Positions 26,936-36,087 of a DNA stretch of 64,000 nucleotides are shown one piece after another (within the stretch, counting starts at the first letter, position 1; the number at the start of each line of letters is the position of its first letter). A program made the position numbers and the translations under genes. Origin of the DNA: CAVTOO01 sp963736355 (GTDB lineage Bacteria > Pseudomonadota > Alphaproteobacteria > Rhizobiales > Xanthobacteraceae). The notes below the pieces were generated by a model, which was not told the DNA's origin, searched no databases, and worked only from the letters and a program-made list of their open reading frames with translations. Where the stretch lies: contig CAVTOO010000002.1 of NCBI GenBank assembly GCA_963736355.1, forward strand, positions 310,001 to 374,000, read 5' to 3'.

Positions 26936-28347
26936 GCCATTGCTCCTTCACGTGCCGCACGCGACACGGACATCACGAAATCCTCAACCTCGCGTTGCCG
27001 CGCAGGCATCACATTGATGCGCTCGGACCGCGTCATCAGGCCGGACAACCAGGACGGCAGCTCCGGCCGCACGCCGCAGGCCGCCTCAACCGCGTCCGGA
27101 AATTTCGCCGGGTGCGCCGTCGAGAGCATCACCATCGGAACCGGCGGATTGGCTGTTTCTTTCTCTTCGACCGCCAGTGCCACGGCCGTATGCGGATCGA
27201 TCAACTGGCCTGCTTCACGCAAGGTCGCGCGGATCGCGGCGGCGGTTTCAGCCTCGCTGGCGCTACCGGCGTCGAAATCGGCGCGAATGGCGCGCAGCGC
27301 CGCGTCGGGCAATTCGAAACGGCCGGACTGACCGAGCGAGGCCATCAGACCGCGCACCATGGCGGCGTCGCGGCCGCCGGCCTCGAACACCAGACGTTCG
27401 AAATTCGACGACACCTGAATGTCCATCGACGGCGAGGATGTGGGGTGCACGCCGCGCACTTCATAGACGCCGCTCGCAAGCGTGCGCGCCAGGATATCGT
27501 TGACGTTCGTCGCCACGCGCAGCCGGCCGATCGGCAGGCCCATGCGCTTGGCGACGTAGCCGGCGAAGATATCGCCGAAATTTCCGGTCGGCACGGTGAA
27601 GTCGACACTGCGCGCAGGCGCCCCAAGCGCCACTGCGGCGGTGAAGTAATAGACCGTCTGCGCAACGATGCGCGCCCAGTTGATCGAATTGACGCCCGAC
27701 AGCGCGACGCGATCGCGGAAGGCATGATGATTGAACATCGCCTTCACCAGCGCCTGGCAATCGTCGAAATTGCCTTCGATGGCCAGCGTGTGAACATTGG
27801 AGTCCGGCACGCTCGTCATCATGCGACGCTGCACTTCGGAAATGCGGCCATGCGGATAGAGCACGACCACATCGACATTGTGCAGTCCGCGAAAGGCCTC
27901 AACCGCAGCGCCGCCAGTGTCGCCGGATGTGGCAACGACAATGGTGGTGCGCGCGCCGCGCTTGGCGAGCACATGATCCATCAGCCGCGACAACAGCTGC
28001 ATCGCGACATCCTTGAAGGCCAGCGTCGGGCCATGGAACAGTTCAAGGATAAACGTGCGCGGGCCGATCTGCGTCAGCGGCGCGACGGCGGGGTGACGAA
28101 AGGTGGCGTAGGCATCGTTGGCCATGCGCGCGAGCTCGGTGTCGGGAATCTCTCCGCCAACGAACGGGCGGATGATGTCGGTGGCGACCTCGGCATAGGG
28201 ACGGCCGAACAGCGCACCGATGGCGCCCGCCGACAGGCGCGGCCAGGTCTCGGGCACATAGAGGCCGCCATCGCGGGCCAGGCCCGTGAGCATTACATCG
28301 CAGAAGCCGAGAGCGGGGGCTTCGCCGCGGGTCGAGACATAGCGCAA
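26932..28347 (-). CDS. thrC: Threonine synthase
   Basis: ThrC converts O-phosphohomoserine to threonine with PLP. The 471 aa match the proteobacterial/yeast class-2 form. The N-terminal MRYVSTRGEAPALGFCDVML, PLP-lysine Lys112 in GPTLAFKDVAMQLLSR, the phosphate loop VATSGDTGGAAVEAFRG and the PTGNFGDIFAGYVAKRMG block are present. It lies upstream of and overlaps the M16 peptidase gene. Confidence 0.96.
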   Translation of the reverse strand: MRYVSTRGEAPALGFCDVMLTGLARDGGLYVPETWPRLSAGAIGALFGRPYAEVATDIIRPFVGGEIPDTELARMANDAYATFRHPAVAPLTQIGPRTFILELFHGPTLAFKDVAMQLLSRLMDHVLAKRGARTTIVVATSGDTGGAAVEAFRGLHNVDVVVLYPHGRISEVQRRMMTSVPDSNVHTLAIEGNFDDCQALVKAMFNHHAFRDRVALSGVNSINWARIVAQTVYYFTAAVALGAPARSVDFTVPTGNFGDIFAGYVAKRMGLPIGRLRVATNVNDILARTLASGVYEVRGVHPTSSPSMDIQVSSNFERLVFEAGGRDAAMVRGLMASLGQSGRFELPDAALRAIRADFDAGSASEAETAAAIRATLREAGQLIDPHTAVALAVEEKETANPPVPMVMLSTAHPAKFPDAVEAACGVRPELPSWLSGLMTRSERINVMPARQREVEDFVMSVSRAAREGAMA

Positions 28348-28476
28348 GAGATTTAGTCCCTCAGGCCGATTTTCGGGCCGGTAAGTTATTGATTAATTTG
28401 TATATTTCCTGCTTTTCCACAGGAACTGAGCCATCTTACCTGCTCCGCCCCGACCCGACAAGGAAGGCCGGGGAAG

Positions 28477-29202
28477 CTACCCGCCGGCCCGCCATTGCTG
28501 GCGCAGCCACACACCGAACCCACCGGCGACGACAAGCGCGAGCCCGAACCAGGTCAGCGCATATTGCAGGTGTTCGTTGCGCAATTTCGGCTGCACGGCG
28601 CCGGGCTTCGGCACGCCGCCCTGCGGCACAGGTGATTCGAGATCGATGTAGAACGGCGCGACCGCGCCCCACCCGCTCGCCTGCGCAATCGCCACATGAT
28701 CGCGCAGGAACCAGAGCCGCTTGGCCTGGTCTTCGACAGGCGTCAGCCAGCCTTTGCTTTCAGGAAAGCGAATGACACCGACCAGCTCGACCTCGCCCTG
28801 CGGCATCGCGATGCGCGCCTGCTGGCCCTCGGCGACAAAACCGCGATCGACCACCACTGTCTGTCCGCCTGGAAGCCGTGCGGGCGCGAAGGCCCAGGTG
28901 CCGGGCCCCGAAACATCGCTGCGCAAGGTGGAGCCCGCGCCGGCATAGACAAACGAATCCGGTCCGTCGAAGCGCGCGACAAATCGCACGCGGCGAAATT
29001 CATCGCGCTCGGGGGTCAATGCGGCCCACTCAGACGGCGGCGGCAAAGGCTGCGGCGCGGCGCCAATGCGCTCGTCGAGGGCGGCGATCAGCGATTCCTT
29101 CATCACCTTGCGTTCGATCTGCCAGATGCCCAGCGACAGCGTCACCGCGATCATCGCCAGGCTCATCAGCGAGGGCACGAGGAAACGCACGCGGGCGATC
29201 AT
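28477..29202 (-). CDS. SURF1-family cytochrome oxidase assembly protein
   Basis: A 241-aa SURF1 (Shy1) protein helping heme a insertion into subunit I. TM1 (FLVPSLMSLAMIAVTLSLGI, with the family LGIWQIERK just after) and TM2 near the C-terminus (YALTWFGLALVVAGGFGVWL) bracket a periplasmic domain with GTWAFAPARLPGGQTVVVDRG cut short to the family PGGQTVVVDRGFV. It overlaps the DUF983 stop by four bases, downstream of the cox cluster. Confidence 0.92.
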   Translation of the reverse strand: MIARVRFLVPSLMSLAMIAVTLSLGIWQIERKVMKESLIAALDERIGAAPQPLPPPSEWAALTPERDEFRRVRFVARFDGPDSFVYAGAGSTLRSDVSGPGTWAFAPARLPGGQTVVVDRGFVAEGQQARIAMPQGEVELVGVIRFPESKGWLTPVEDQAKRLWFLRDHVAIAQASGWGAVAPFYIDLESPVPQGGVPKPGAVQPKLRNEHLQYALTWFGLALVVAGGFGVWLRQQWRAGG

Positions 29203-29585
29203 GGCTTGTCGCGATCCACGAGGCGCCCCTCGCCGGCCTTATGATGAAATTGCAGCGCGACCAGCAGCGATTTCACCAGACGCAGCGAGAGCGGGATCAA
29301 AATCAAAATGACCGGCGTCCACAGCAGTGCATGCACGATGAAAGGCGGCTCATAGCGCAGCTCGACAAACAGCACCGCGAACGTGATCGCAAACCCCATG
29401 ATGAGGATGACGAAGATCGCAGGCCCGTCGCCGGCATCGATGAAGCCGTAATCGAGGCCGCACTTTTCGCAGCTGGGACGTAGCGACAACAGCCCTGAAT
29501 AAAGCTTGCCCTTGCCGCAGCGCGGGCATTTGCAGGTCAGGCCTGCGACATAGGGCGAGACGTGCGGCGGGGAGGATTGTTCCAT
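29199..29585 (-). CDS. DUF983 membrane protein
   Basis: A 128-aa protein with a zinc-ribbon-like N-terminus (CKCPRCGKGKLYSGL and PSCEKCGLDY) and two TM helices (AIFVILIMGFAITFAVLFVE, LLWTPVILILIPLSLRLV). DUF983 genes sit between coxC and surf1 in many alphaproteobacteria, suggesting a role in oxidase biogenesis; the exact function is not established. The start ATG at 29585 leaves 85 bp with a terminator hairpin after coxC. Confidence 0.88.
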   Translation of the reverse strand: MEQSSPPHVSPYVAGLTCKCPRCGKGKLYSGLLSLRPSCEKCGLDYGFIDAGDGPAIFVILIMGFAITFAVLFVELRYEPPFIVHALLWTPVILILIPLSLRLVKSLLVALQFHHKAGEGRLVDRDKP

Positions 29586-29623
29586 GGGCCATTCTCCTAC
29601 CGCGCGCGGGCGCATTCGACCAA

Positions 29624-29652
29624 ACAAAAAGGCGGCCGAAGCCGCCTTTTCG
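29624..29652 (-). terminator. Rho-independent terminator after coxC
   Basis: On the minus strand AAAAGGCGGC-TTCG-GCCGCCTTTTTGTTTG: a GC stem with the stable TTCG loop and a T-run, 20 bp after the coxC stop. It separates the cox operon from DUF983-surf1, possibly as partial attenuation. Confidence 0.85.
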
Positions 29653-29670
29653 ATCACGATGAAGGTGGGA

Positions 29671-30528
29671 TCAGTGCCCGCCAGCGGCGGAAGCCACCGG
29701 CCCGCCATAGCCCCACACATAGATGCAGGCGAACAGGAACAGCCACACCACGTCGACGAAGTGCCAGTACCAGGCGGCGAATTCGAAGCCGAGATGCTGG
29801 GTCGGCGTGAAGTGGCCGGCATAGACGCGGAACAGGCAGACCAGCAGGAAGATCGTGCCGATCAGCACATGCGCGCCGTGGAAGCCGGTCGCCATGAAGA
29901 AGGTCGCGCCGTAGATGTTGCCGGAGAAAGCAAAATGCGCGTGGCTGTATTCATAGGCCTGCACGCAGGTGAACAGCGCGCCGAGCGCCACCGTGATGAT
30001 CAAGCCCCACTTCACACCTTCGCGGTCGCCTTCGAGCAAGGCGTGATGCGCCCAGGTCACGGTCGTGCCCGAGGTCAGAAGGATCAGCGTGTTCAGCAGC
30101 GGCAAGTGCCACGGATCGAAAGTCTCGACGCCCTTGGGCGGCCAGACACCGCCCGTGTACAATTCGCGCGCCGCATGCACCGCATCGGCGGGAAACAGGG
30201 CGACATTGAAGTAAGCCCAGAACCACGCCACGAAGAACATCACTTCGGAGGCGATGAAGAGGATCATGCCGTAGCGGTGATGCAGCTGCACGACGCGGGT
30301 ATGATCGCCGTGCTGCGCCTCGTTGATGACGTCGCGCCACCAGCCGATCATGGTGTAGAGCACGCCGAGCACGCCGACGCCGAAGATGTACGGCGCCACC
30401 GGCGTCATCTTGTGCATCCAGGTGATGGCTCCGACGGCCAGCACGAAAGCCGATATCGATCCGATGATCGGCCAGGGCGACGGGTCAACGAGGTGGTAGT
30501 CGTGCTTCTTGGCGTGGGCCGTAGCCAT
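29671..30528 (-). CDS. coxC: Cytochrome c oxidase subunit III
   Basis: Subunit III (CtaE) of the aa3 oxidase, 285 aa with seven TM helices. Family blocks are the N-terminal KKHDYHLVDPSPWPIIGS, EVMFFVAWFWAYFN (with the conserved Glu), PLLNTLILLTSGTTVTWAHH, and the C-terminal FAAWYWHFVDVVWLFLFACI. It is the last gene before the terminator of the cox cluster. Confidence 0.97.
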   Translation of the reverse strand: MATAHAKKHDYHLVDPSPWPIIGSISAFVLAVGAITWMHKMTPVAPYIFGVGVLGVLYTMIGWWRDVINEAQHGDHTRVVQLHHRYGMILFIASEVMFFVAWFWAYFNVALFPADAVHAARELYTGGVWPPKGVETFDPWHLPLLNTLILLTSGTTVTWAHHALLEGDREGVKWGLIITVALGALFTCVQAYEYSHAHFAFSGNIYGATFFMATGFHGAHVLIGTIFLLVCLFRVYAGHFTPTQHLGFEFAAWYWHFVDVVWLFLFACIYVWGYGGPVASAAGGH

Positions 30529-30595
30529 TCGAGGTCTCCATCAGCGGCGGATCCGCGGATCCGCATATCTTGCGTTCACAGGTCTTCGGTTTTCG

Positions 30596-31225
30596 TTACA
30601 GCCGCCCGGCCCGCTTGTCTTCACGCGCGGCGACAGGCTGCGGCGAAGGATCCTTCACGGGAAAGAAGGTGTAGGACAGAATGATCGTCTTGGTGTTGTC
30701 GTTCTCGCTGTCGGCGACCATCGCCGGATCGACATAGAACACGACGGCCATTTCGCGCTTTTCACCCGGCGCCAGGCGCTGCTCGGTGAAGCAGAAACAG
30801 TTGATCTTCTGGAAATAGAGGCCGGTCGTCATCGGCGCGACATTGTAGGCCGCCTGACCGACGGTGGTGCGCGCCGACTGATTGGTCACGGTGTAGTAGA
30901 CCGTCACAACTTCACCGATCTTGACTTCGACTTCGCTCTTCTCCGGCGCAAACTGCCAAGGCAGACCGGCGCCGACATTGCCGTCGAAACGCACGGTGAT
31001 GGTGCGCTCGAGCGTCTGCGATGGCGCCGACGTGGCGACCTGCGTCGTGCCGTTCATGCCCGTGACGCGACACACCCAGTCATAAAGCGGAACGGCGGCG
31101 TAGGCCGCGCCGACCATCGCCGCCGCGAAAACGCCGCTCGCCACGCCAACCGCGATATCGCGCGAGCGGCGCGGCGACTTCTTCGTGATGGCGGGCTGAT
31201 CGGTCATGATTTCGTTGCGCCTCAT
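30596..31225 (-). CDS. ctaG: Cytochrome c oxidase assembly protein CtaG/Cox11
   Basis: CtaG delivers copper to the CuB site of subunit I. One N-terminal TM (IAVGVASGVFAAAMVGAAYA) anchors a periplasmic Ig-like domain with the copper motif KINCFCFTEQ and the downstream MAVVFYVDP. Two starts compete: ATG 31225, overlapping the preceding stop (ATGA), and ATG 31207; the 209-aa length here uses the first. Adjacent to the other oxidase assembly genes. Confidence 0.95.
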   Translation of the reverse strand: MRRNEIMTDQPAITKKSPRRSRDIAVGVASGVFAAAMVGAAYAAVPLYDWVCRVTGMNGTTQVATSAPSQTLERTITVRFDGNVGAGLPWQFAPEKSEVEVKIGEVVTVYYTVTNQSARTTVGQAAYNVAPMTTGLYFQKINCFCFTEQRLAPGEKREMAVVFYVDPAMVADSENDNTKTIILSYTFFPVKDPSPQPVAAREDKRAGRL

Positions 31226-31395
31226 AGCGGCCGGTTGAGCACGCCGGGACCCTTCACCAGCGTGACGACGTAAAACAAGACGACCAGAGCCACGAGCACG
31301 AACGCGAGCGCCACCGAACGGCTGCGCCGGCTGCGTTTCTGCGCGTCGGTGAGAACGATGCCCGTGTCGTTATCTTTGCCATCCTTGTCATCCAT
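31222..31395 (-). CDS. Small CoxF-like membrane protein of the oxidase operon
   Basis: A 57-aa protein (starts MDDKDGKDNDTGIVLTDAQK; one TM helix SVALAFVLVALVVLFYVVTL; ends GPGVLNRPL). It lies between ctaB and ctaG and its stop overlaps a possible ctaG start by ATGA. Position and layout match the tiny CoxF-like/hypothetical proteins in this slot of alphaproteobacterial cox clusters. Function is unknown; a role in oxidase assembly is inferred from context. Confidence 0.85.
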   Translation of the reverse strand: MDDKDGKDNDTGIVLTDAQKRSRRSRSVALAFVLVALVVLFYVVTLVKGPGVLNRPL

Positions 31396-31407
31396 TGCTG
31401 CCCCGCC

Positions 31408-32346
31408 TCACGCCAGAAGCCGCGATACAGCGGCGACGGTCGGCTCCACAAGCAGCGTTGCGAACAACACAAACAGATAGAGGATCGAGAAACTGAAGAG
31501 GCGGCGAGCGGCGCGCACGGCGGCGGCGCCTTCGCGACGGCGGAACACCTCGATGGCGAAGGCGAGCATCGCCAGACCCATCACCAGCGCGACGACACCG
31601 TACAGCGCGTCGAAATAGCCGAGCGGCCAGGGCGCAACGCCGACGGCCACGAGCACCACGGTGTAAGCAAGGATATGACGCCGCGTCGAATCGGGACCGG
31701 CGACGACCGGCAGCATCGGTACGCCGGCGCGCTCATATTCATCGGCACGATAAAGCGACAGCGCCCAGAAGTGCGGCGGCGTCCAGAAGAAGATGAGGGC
31801 AAACAGCAACCACGGCTCGACCGAGAGCGATCCCGTCGCCGCGGCCCAGGCCACGACCGGCGGCAGCGCACCCGCGGCACCGCCGATGACGATGTTCTGC
31901 GCCGTGGAGCGCTTCAGCCACATCGAATAGACGACGACATAAAAGAAGATGGTGAAGGCCAGAAGCGCGGCCGCGAGCGGATTGACCAAGAGGCCGAGCG
32001 TCACCACCGAGAAGCCGGAGAGGATGACGCCGAAGCTCAGCGCCTCCGACGGCGCCACGCGACCGCGCGGTATCGGCCGGTTCATGGTGCGCATCATCAC
32101 CGCGTCGATGTCGCGGTCCCACCACATGTTCAAGGCGCCGGCGGCACCGGCGCCGATGGCGATGCACAGAAGCGAGGTGAAGGCGAGAACCGGGTGCTGA
32201 TGACCGGGCGCAATGACGAGGCCGACCAGCGCCGTGAACACCACAAGCGACATCACCCGCGGCTTGAGCAGCGCGATGAAATCGCCGGCCGACGCCTCGG
32301 AAATCCGGGGCGTCACAGCGTCGGCATTGTGGTCCGCAATCGACAA
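31408..32346 (-). CDS. ctaB: Protoheme IX farnesyltransferase (heme O synthase)
   Basis: CtaB/CyoE attaches a farnesyl group to heme B, making heme O for the oxidase. The UbiA-type polytopic enzyme has the Asp-rich motif NMWWDRDIDAVMMRT with NRPIPRG, and the second motif WTPPHFWALSLYRADEYERA. The 312 aa start at a TTG (32346). Only 83 bp separate it from coxA, and a palindromic repeat copy fills that gap. Confidence 0.96.
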   Translation of the reverse strand: MSIADHNADAVTPRISEASAGDFIALLKPRVMSLVVFTALVGLVIAPGHQHPVLAFTSLLCIAIGAGAAGALNMWWDRDIDAVMMRTMNRPIPRGRVAPSEALSFGVILSGFSVVTLGLLVNPLAAALLAFTIFFYVVVYSMWLKRSTAQNIVIGGAAGALPPVVAWAAATGSLSVEPWLLFALIFFWTPPHFWALSLYRADEYERAGVPMLPVVAGPDSTRRHILAYTVVLVAVGVAPWPLGYFDALYGVVALVMGLAMLAFAIEVFRRREGAAAVRAARRLFSFSILYLFVLFATLLVEPTVAAVSRLLA

Positions 32347-32377
32347 GGTCTACGTCCAATCCCTGTTTTCTTCAGAG

Positions 32378-32424
32378 AGCATGATCTTTTCCGAAAACCG
32401 GTTCCCACTTTTCGGGATCATGCT
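32378..32424. repeat. Dispersed palindromic repeat, copy 4, inside the cox operon
   Basis: AGCATGATCTTTTCCGAAAACCGGTTCCCACTTTTCGGGATCATGCT: the best-preserved copy, with arms AGCATGATC/GATCATGCT and inner arms CCGAAAA/TTTTCGG. It sits between coxA and ctaB on the transcribed strand and would form a long hairpin in the operon mRNA. Confidence 0.85.
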
Positions 32425-32429
32425 CCTGC

Positions 32430-34040
32430 TTACTGCACCTTCGGCAGCGTCTCGAACTGGTGGAACGGCGGCGGCGACGACAGCGTCCATTCGAGCGTCG
32501 TGGCACCGACGCCCCACGGATTGTCGCCGGCCTTTTCCTTGCGAACGAACGCCTGGATCACCCCGAACAGGAAGATGAACACGCCGAACGCCGAGATGTA
32601 GGAGCCGATCGAGGAGACCAGGTTCCAGCCGGCGAAGGCGTCGGGATAGTCGGCATAGCGACGCGGCATGCCGGCGATGCCGAGGAAATGCTGCGGGAAG
32701 AACACGAGGTTGACGCCGACAAATGTCACCCAGAAGTGCAGCTTTCCGACCGTCTCGCTGTACATGTAGCCGAATATTTTCGGGAACCAGTAATACCAGC
32801 CTGCGAAGATCGCGAACACGGCACCCAGCGACAGCACATAGTGGAAGTGCGCGATGACGTAATACGTCTCGTGCAGCGCGCGATCGACACCGGCATTGGC
32901 CAGCACGACGCCGGTGACGCCACCGATGGTGAACAGGAAGATGAAGCCCATCGCCCAGAGCATCGGCGTGCGGAATTCGATCGAGCCGCCCCACATGGTG
33001 GCGATCCACGAGAAGATCTTCACGCCGGTGGGAACCGCGATCACCATGGTGGCGACCACGAAATAGAGCTGCACCGAACGCGGCATACCGACCGTGTACA
33101 TGTGATGCGCCCACACCACGAAGCCGACGCCGCCGATCGCGACCATGGCGTAGGCCATGCCGAGATAGCCGAACACGGGCTTCTTCGAAAAGGTGGAGAC
33201 GATCTGGCTGACCATGCCGAAGCCCGGCAAGATCAGAATGTACACTTCGGGGTGACCGAAGAACCAGAACAGATGCTGGAACAGCAGCGGATCGCCGCCG
33301 CCCTCGGCCGCGAAGAACGTCGTGCCGAAATTGCGATCGGTGAGCAGCATGGTGATGGCGCCGGCGAGCACCGGCAGCGACAACAACAGCAGGAACACAG
33401 TCACCAGGATCGACCAGACGAACAGCGGCATCTTGTGCAGGGTCATGCCCGGCGCGCGCATGTTGAAGATCGTGGTGATGAAGTTGATGGCGCCCAGGAT
33501 CGACGACGCGCCGGCGATGTGCAGCGACAGGATGGCGAAATCGACGGCCGGACCCGGATGGCCGGAGGTCGACAGCGGCGCGTACATCGTCCAGCCGGCA
33601 CCGACACCGTTGGCGCCCGGCTCGCCTTCGACGAACATCGACAGCAGCAGCAGCATAAACGACGCCGGCAGCAGCCAGAACGAGATGTTGTTCATGCGCG
33701 GGAACGCCATGTCCGGCGCGCCGATCATCAGCGGCACGAACCAGTTGCCGAAGCCGCCGATCATGGCCGGCATGACCATGAAGAAGATCATGATCAGGCC
33801 GTGCGCCGTCGTGAAGACGTTGAAGAGATGCGAGTCGTGGAAGATCTGCATGCCGGGATACTGCAGCTCCATGCGGATCGCCACCGACAGCGCGCCGCCG
33901 ATGACGCCCGCCATGATCGCGAACAACAGGTACATCGTGCCGATGTCCTTGTGGTTCGTCGAATAGACGAAGCGACGCCATCCGGTGGGATGATCGTGCG
34001 CGTGATCGTCGTGGTGGGTGTGTGCTGCGCCTGTAGCCAT
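32430..34040 (-). CDS. coxA: Cytochrome c oxidase subunit I (aa3 type)
   Basis: The catalytic heme-copper subunit, 536 aa with twelve TM helices. Visible markers: TAHGLIMIFFMVMPAMIGGF (heme a His), FWFFGHPEVYILILPGFG (CuB His with cross-linked Tyr), the paired HH region, and FTIGGVTGVVLANAGVD followed by TYYVIAHFHYVLS (heme a3 and a His). The K- and D-channel regions look normal. A His-rich N-terminus (HTHHDDHAHDH) is common in this group. Transcribed after coxB with a 56-bp gap. Confidence 0.98.
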   Translation of the reverse strand: MATGAAHTHHDDHAHDHPTGWRRFVYSTNHKDIGTMYLLFAIMAGVIGGALSVAIRMELQYPGMQIFHDSHLFNVFTTAHGLIMIFFMVMPAMIGGFGNWFVPLMIGAPDMAFPRMNNISFWLLPASFMLLLLSMFVEGEPGANGVGAGWTMYAPLSTSGHPGPAVDFAILSLHIAGASSILGAINFITTIFNMRAPGMTLHKMPLFVWSILVTVFLLLLSLPVLAGAITMLLTDRNFGTTFFAAEGGGDPLLFQHLFWFFGHPEVYILILPGFGMVSQIVSTFSKKPVFGYLGMAYAMVAIGGVGFVVWAHHMYTVGMPRSVQLYFVVATMVIAVPTGVKIFSWIATMWGGSIEFRTPMLWAMGFIFLFTIGGVTGVVLANAGVDRALHETYYVIAHFHYVLSLGAVFAIFAGWYYWFPKIFGYMYSETVGKLHFWVTFVGVNLVFFPQHFLGIAGMPRRYADYPDAFAGWNLVSSIGSYISAFGVFIFLFGVIQAFVRKEKAGDNPWGVGATTLEWTLSSPPPFHQFETLPKVQ

Positions 34041-34096
34041 GTTAGCGACCCTCGAACTTCTAAAGCTTGCCGTTGTCCCGATACGCGACGTCCGCC

Positions 34097-34970
34097 TCAG
34101 CGCGGAGCCGCGCTCGTATCATTGCTTGCCAGCGCGTTTGCCGGCGCCGATGCGAATTTCTTCTTGGCGTCCGCGACCCAGGCGGTGAAGGCCTGCTCGC
34201 TGACGACGCGAACGGCGATCGGCATGAACGCGTGATCCTTGCCGCAAAGCTCGGAGCACTGGCCGTAAAACATGCCTTCCTTGTTCGCCTTGAACCAGGT
34301 CTCGTTGATGCGGCCGGGGATGGCGTCGATCTTGATGCCGAACGACGGCACCGCGAAGGCATGAATGACGTCGGCGGCAGTAACGATGACGCGCACCACC
34401 TTGTTCACCGGCACCACCACCTCGTTATCGACGGCGAGCAGCCGCGGCTGCTTGTCGGCAGCCATCAGACGAATCGAATTCGAACGGGCCATTGTCCGGG
34501 TAGGAGTAGGTCCAGAACCACTGCTTGCCGGTGGCCTTGATGGTCAGGTCCGCCTTCGGGATTTCAAGCTGCAGATTCAGGAGCCGGATCGAGGGAATCG
34601 CGATCAGCACCAGGATGGCGATCGGCACAACGGTCCAGACGATCTCGATGAAGGTGTTGTGGGTGGTGCGCGAGGGCGTCGGGTTGGATTTGGCGTTGAA
34701 GCGGATGACGATGATGACCATCAGGACGAGGACGAACAGCGTGATGATCGTGACCAGCCACAGCAGCAAGTCGTGGAACGAGGTGATGCGGTCCATCACC
34801 TCCGTCGCCGATTCCTGAAACTTGAACCCCCAGGGCGACGGCTGGCCGAGGCCGGCATAGGCCGCCCCGCTCAACCCCATGGAGACGAACGTCCCTGTCA
34901 CAAGCGCTACGAGACCGGCCAAAGCAAACTTCACGGCCCGTCCGGCGGCCAACCCCTTCGACATCTTCAT
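34097..34970 (-). CDS. coxB: Cytochrome c oxidase subunit II (one frame break)
   Basis: Subunit II carries the CuA electron-entry site. The first frame gives the signal/TM part (AGLVALVTGTFVSMGLSGAA, then HDLLLWLVTIITLFVLVLMV and WTVVPIAILVLIAIPSIRLL) and the aromatic motif GKQWFWTYSYPD. Near 34480 the frame changes: GATTCGTCTGATG has one extra T over the expected GATTCGCTGATG (FDSLMAADKQ). The second frame has the CuA ligands CSELCGKDHAFM. Corrected length is about 290 aa. It is the first gene of the minus-strand cox operon. Confidence 0.95.
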
Positions 34971-35491
34971 GTCGTCCCAGCTCCTTCAACGAGCCGCACC
35001 AGGGAACGCATTGCGTTCAGCGCGGCTCAATCCTTCAATGTCGGGTGCCCAAATATCGACGAATTGCGCCATCCGCTCGGGTGCAGAATGGATGGCTGCA
35101 GTGCGGCATCCGGGCTCGTCAAACCACAAATCCAGCGCGCCCGCAATGCGCGTTCATAAGTGCGCCGCAGGGCCTGCGTGCGCGCCGCAATTGTGCAGGA
35201 AAATGCGTTGAATCAGGCTTTTGGCAGGGAGCCGTGCTTGACAGGCCGTACCTGCATTGTACGCCACGTGAGGAAGGTGTTCGCGGACCGATTCGCGAAG
35301 CCTTCGTCCCTGGCCGGAACGCACCCACCGGATGATCGGGGTCGGCCTTGCGGGCGCCGTGATTGCGTGTGAGCAGGCTGGCAGGGGGACGGTCTTTGAC
35401 CGGCCGAATATGGCCTGCCCCGGAACCGAATGGCGGCCGGGGAACGGCCGCAAGGCGGCCCGGGCAGGGAAACGGCAACGGGAACAACTTG
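34971..35491. other. 521-bp intergenic region between coxB and the ialB-like gene
   Basis: No gene is supported here. It must hold the divergent promoters of the cox operon (minus) and the IalB gene (plus). TTGACA at 35238-35243 could be a -35 box on the plus strand, but the bases 16-17 bp later (TACGCC) are a poor -10. Nothing else stands out. Confidence 0.4.
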
Positions 35492-35998
35492 ATGAAGCTT
35501 TTTGGCTCGGTTCTGGCGGTGGTTTTCACGGTTTTGATGGTCCAGACGGCCATTCAACCGGCTTTGGCGCAGGGCGCGGTCAAGTCGGTCCATGGCGACT
35601 GGCAGGTCCGTTGCGACACCCCGCCCGGCGCTCAGGCCGAGCAATGCGCCCTGATCCAGAGCGTCACGGCCGAAGACCGCGCCAATGCCGGACTGACCGT
35701 GATCGTCCTGAAAACCGCGGACCAGAAGAGCAAGCTGATGCGGGTCGTCGCCCCGCTCGGCGTGCTGCTGCCCTCCGGTCTCGGCCTCAAGCTCGATCAG
35801 GCCGATGTCGGCCGTGCCGGCTTCGTGCGCTGCCTGCCCAACGGCTGCGTTGCCGAGGTGGTGATGGACGACAACCTGCTGAAGCAGGTGCGCACCGCCA
35901 AGACGGCGACCTTCATCATTTTTGAGACGCCCGAAGAAGGCATCGGCTTTCCGCTCAGCCTCAAGGGCTTCGGCGAAGGCTTCGACAAGCTGAAATAG
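35492..35998 (+). CDS. Invasion-associated locus B (IalB)-family periplasmic protein
   Basis: A 168-aa exported protein: signal peptide (FGSVLAVVFTVLMVQTAIQP-ALAQ) then the IalB domain starting SVHGDWQVRCDTPPG, with conserved cysteines (CDTPP, EQCALIQ, VRCLPNGCVAEV) and the end FPLSLKGFGEGFDKL. IalB was first linked to Bartonella red-cell invasion, but homologues are common in non-invasive Rhizobiales, so the function here is unknown. I chose the ATG at 35492 because the longer open frame upstream lacks coding character. Confidence 0.87.
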   Translation: MKLFGSVLAVVFTVLMVQTAIQPALAQGAVKSVHGDWQVRCDTPPGAQAEQCALIQSVTAEDRANAGLTVIVLKTADQKSKLMRVVAPLGVLLPSGLGLKLDQADVGRAGFVRCLPNGCVAEVVMDDNLLKQVRTAKTATFIIFETPEEGIGFPLSLKGFGEGFDKLK

Positions 35999-36087
35999 TG
36001 CCGCCTGCGGTCTCGCGGCCCGCGCCCCTCGCACAGTTGCCCCCACATCCCTATCTTTGGTGTCACCTCTCGACACGGAACAAAGCC

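Noticed and set aside
26995..28356. 453-codon plus-strand frame opposite thrC
   Set aside because: Shadow of thrC with no recognisable domain.
32460..34235. 591-codon plus-strand frame opposite coxA
   Set aside because: Extremely charged shadow product (runs of HRD/DEH) opposite a certain oxidase subunit.
34971..35491. Possible RNA gene or small coding gene in the long gap before ialB
   Set aside because: No tRNA-like fold, no frame with SD and coding character; only weak promoter-like boxes.
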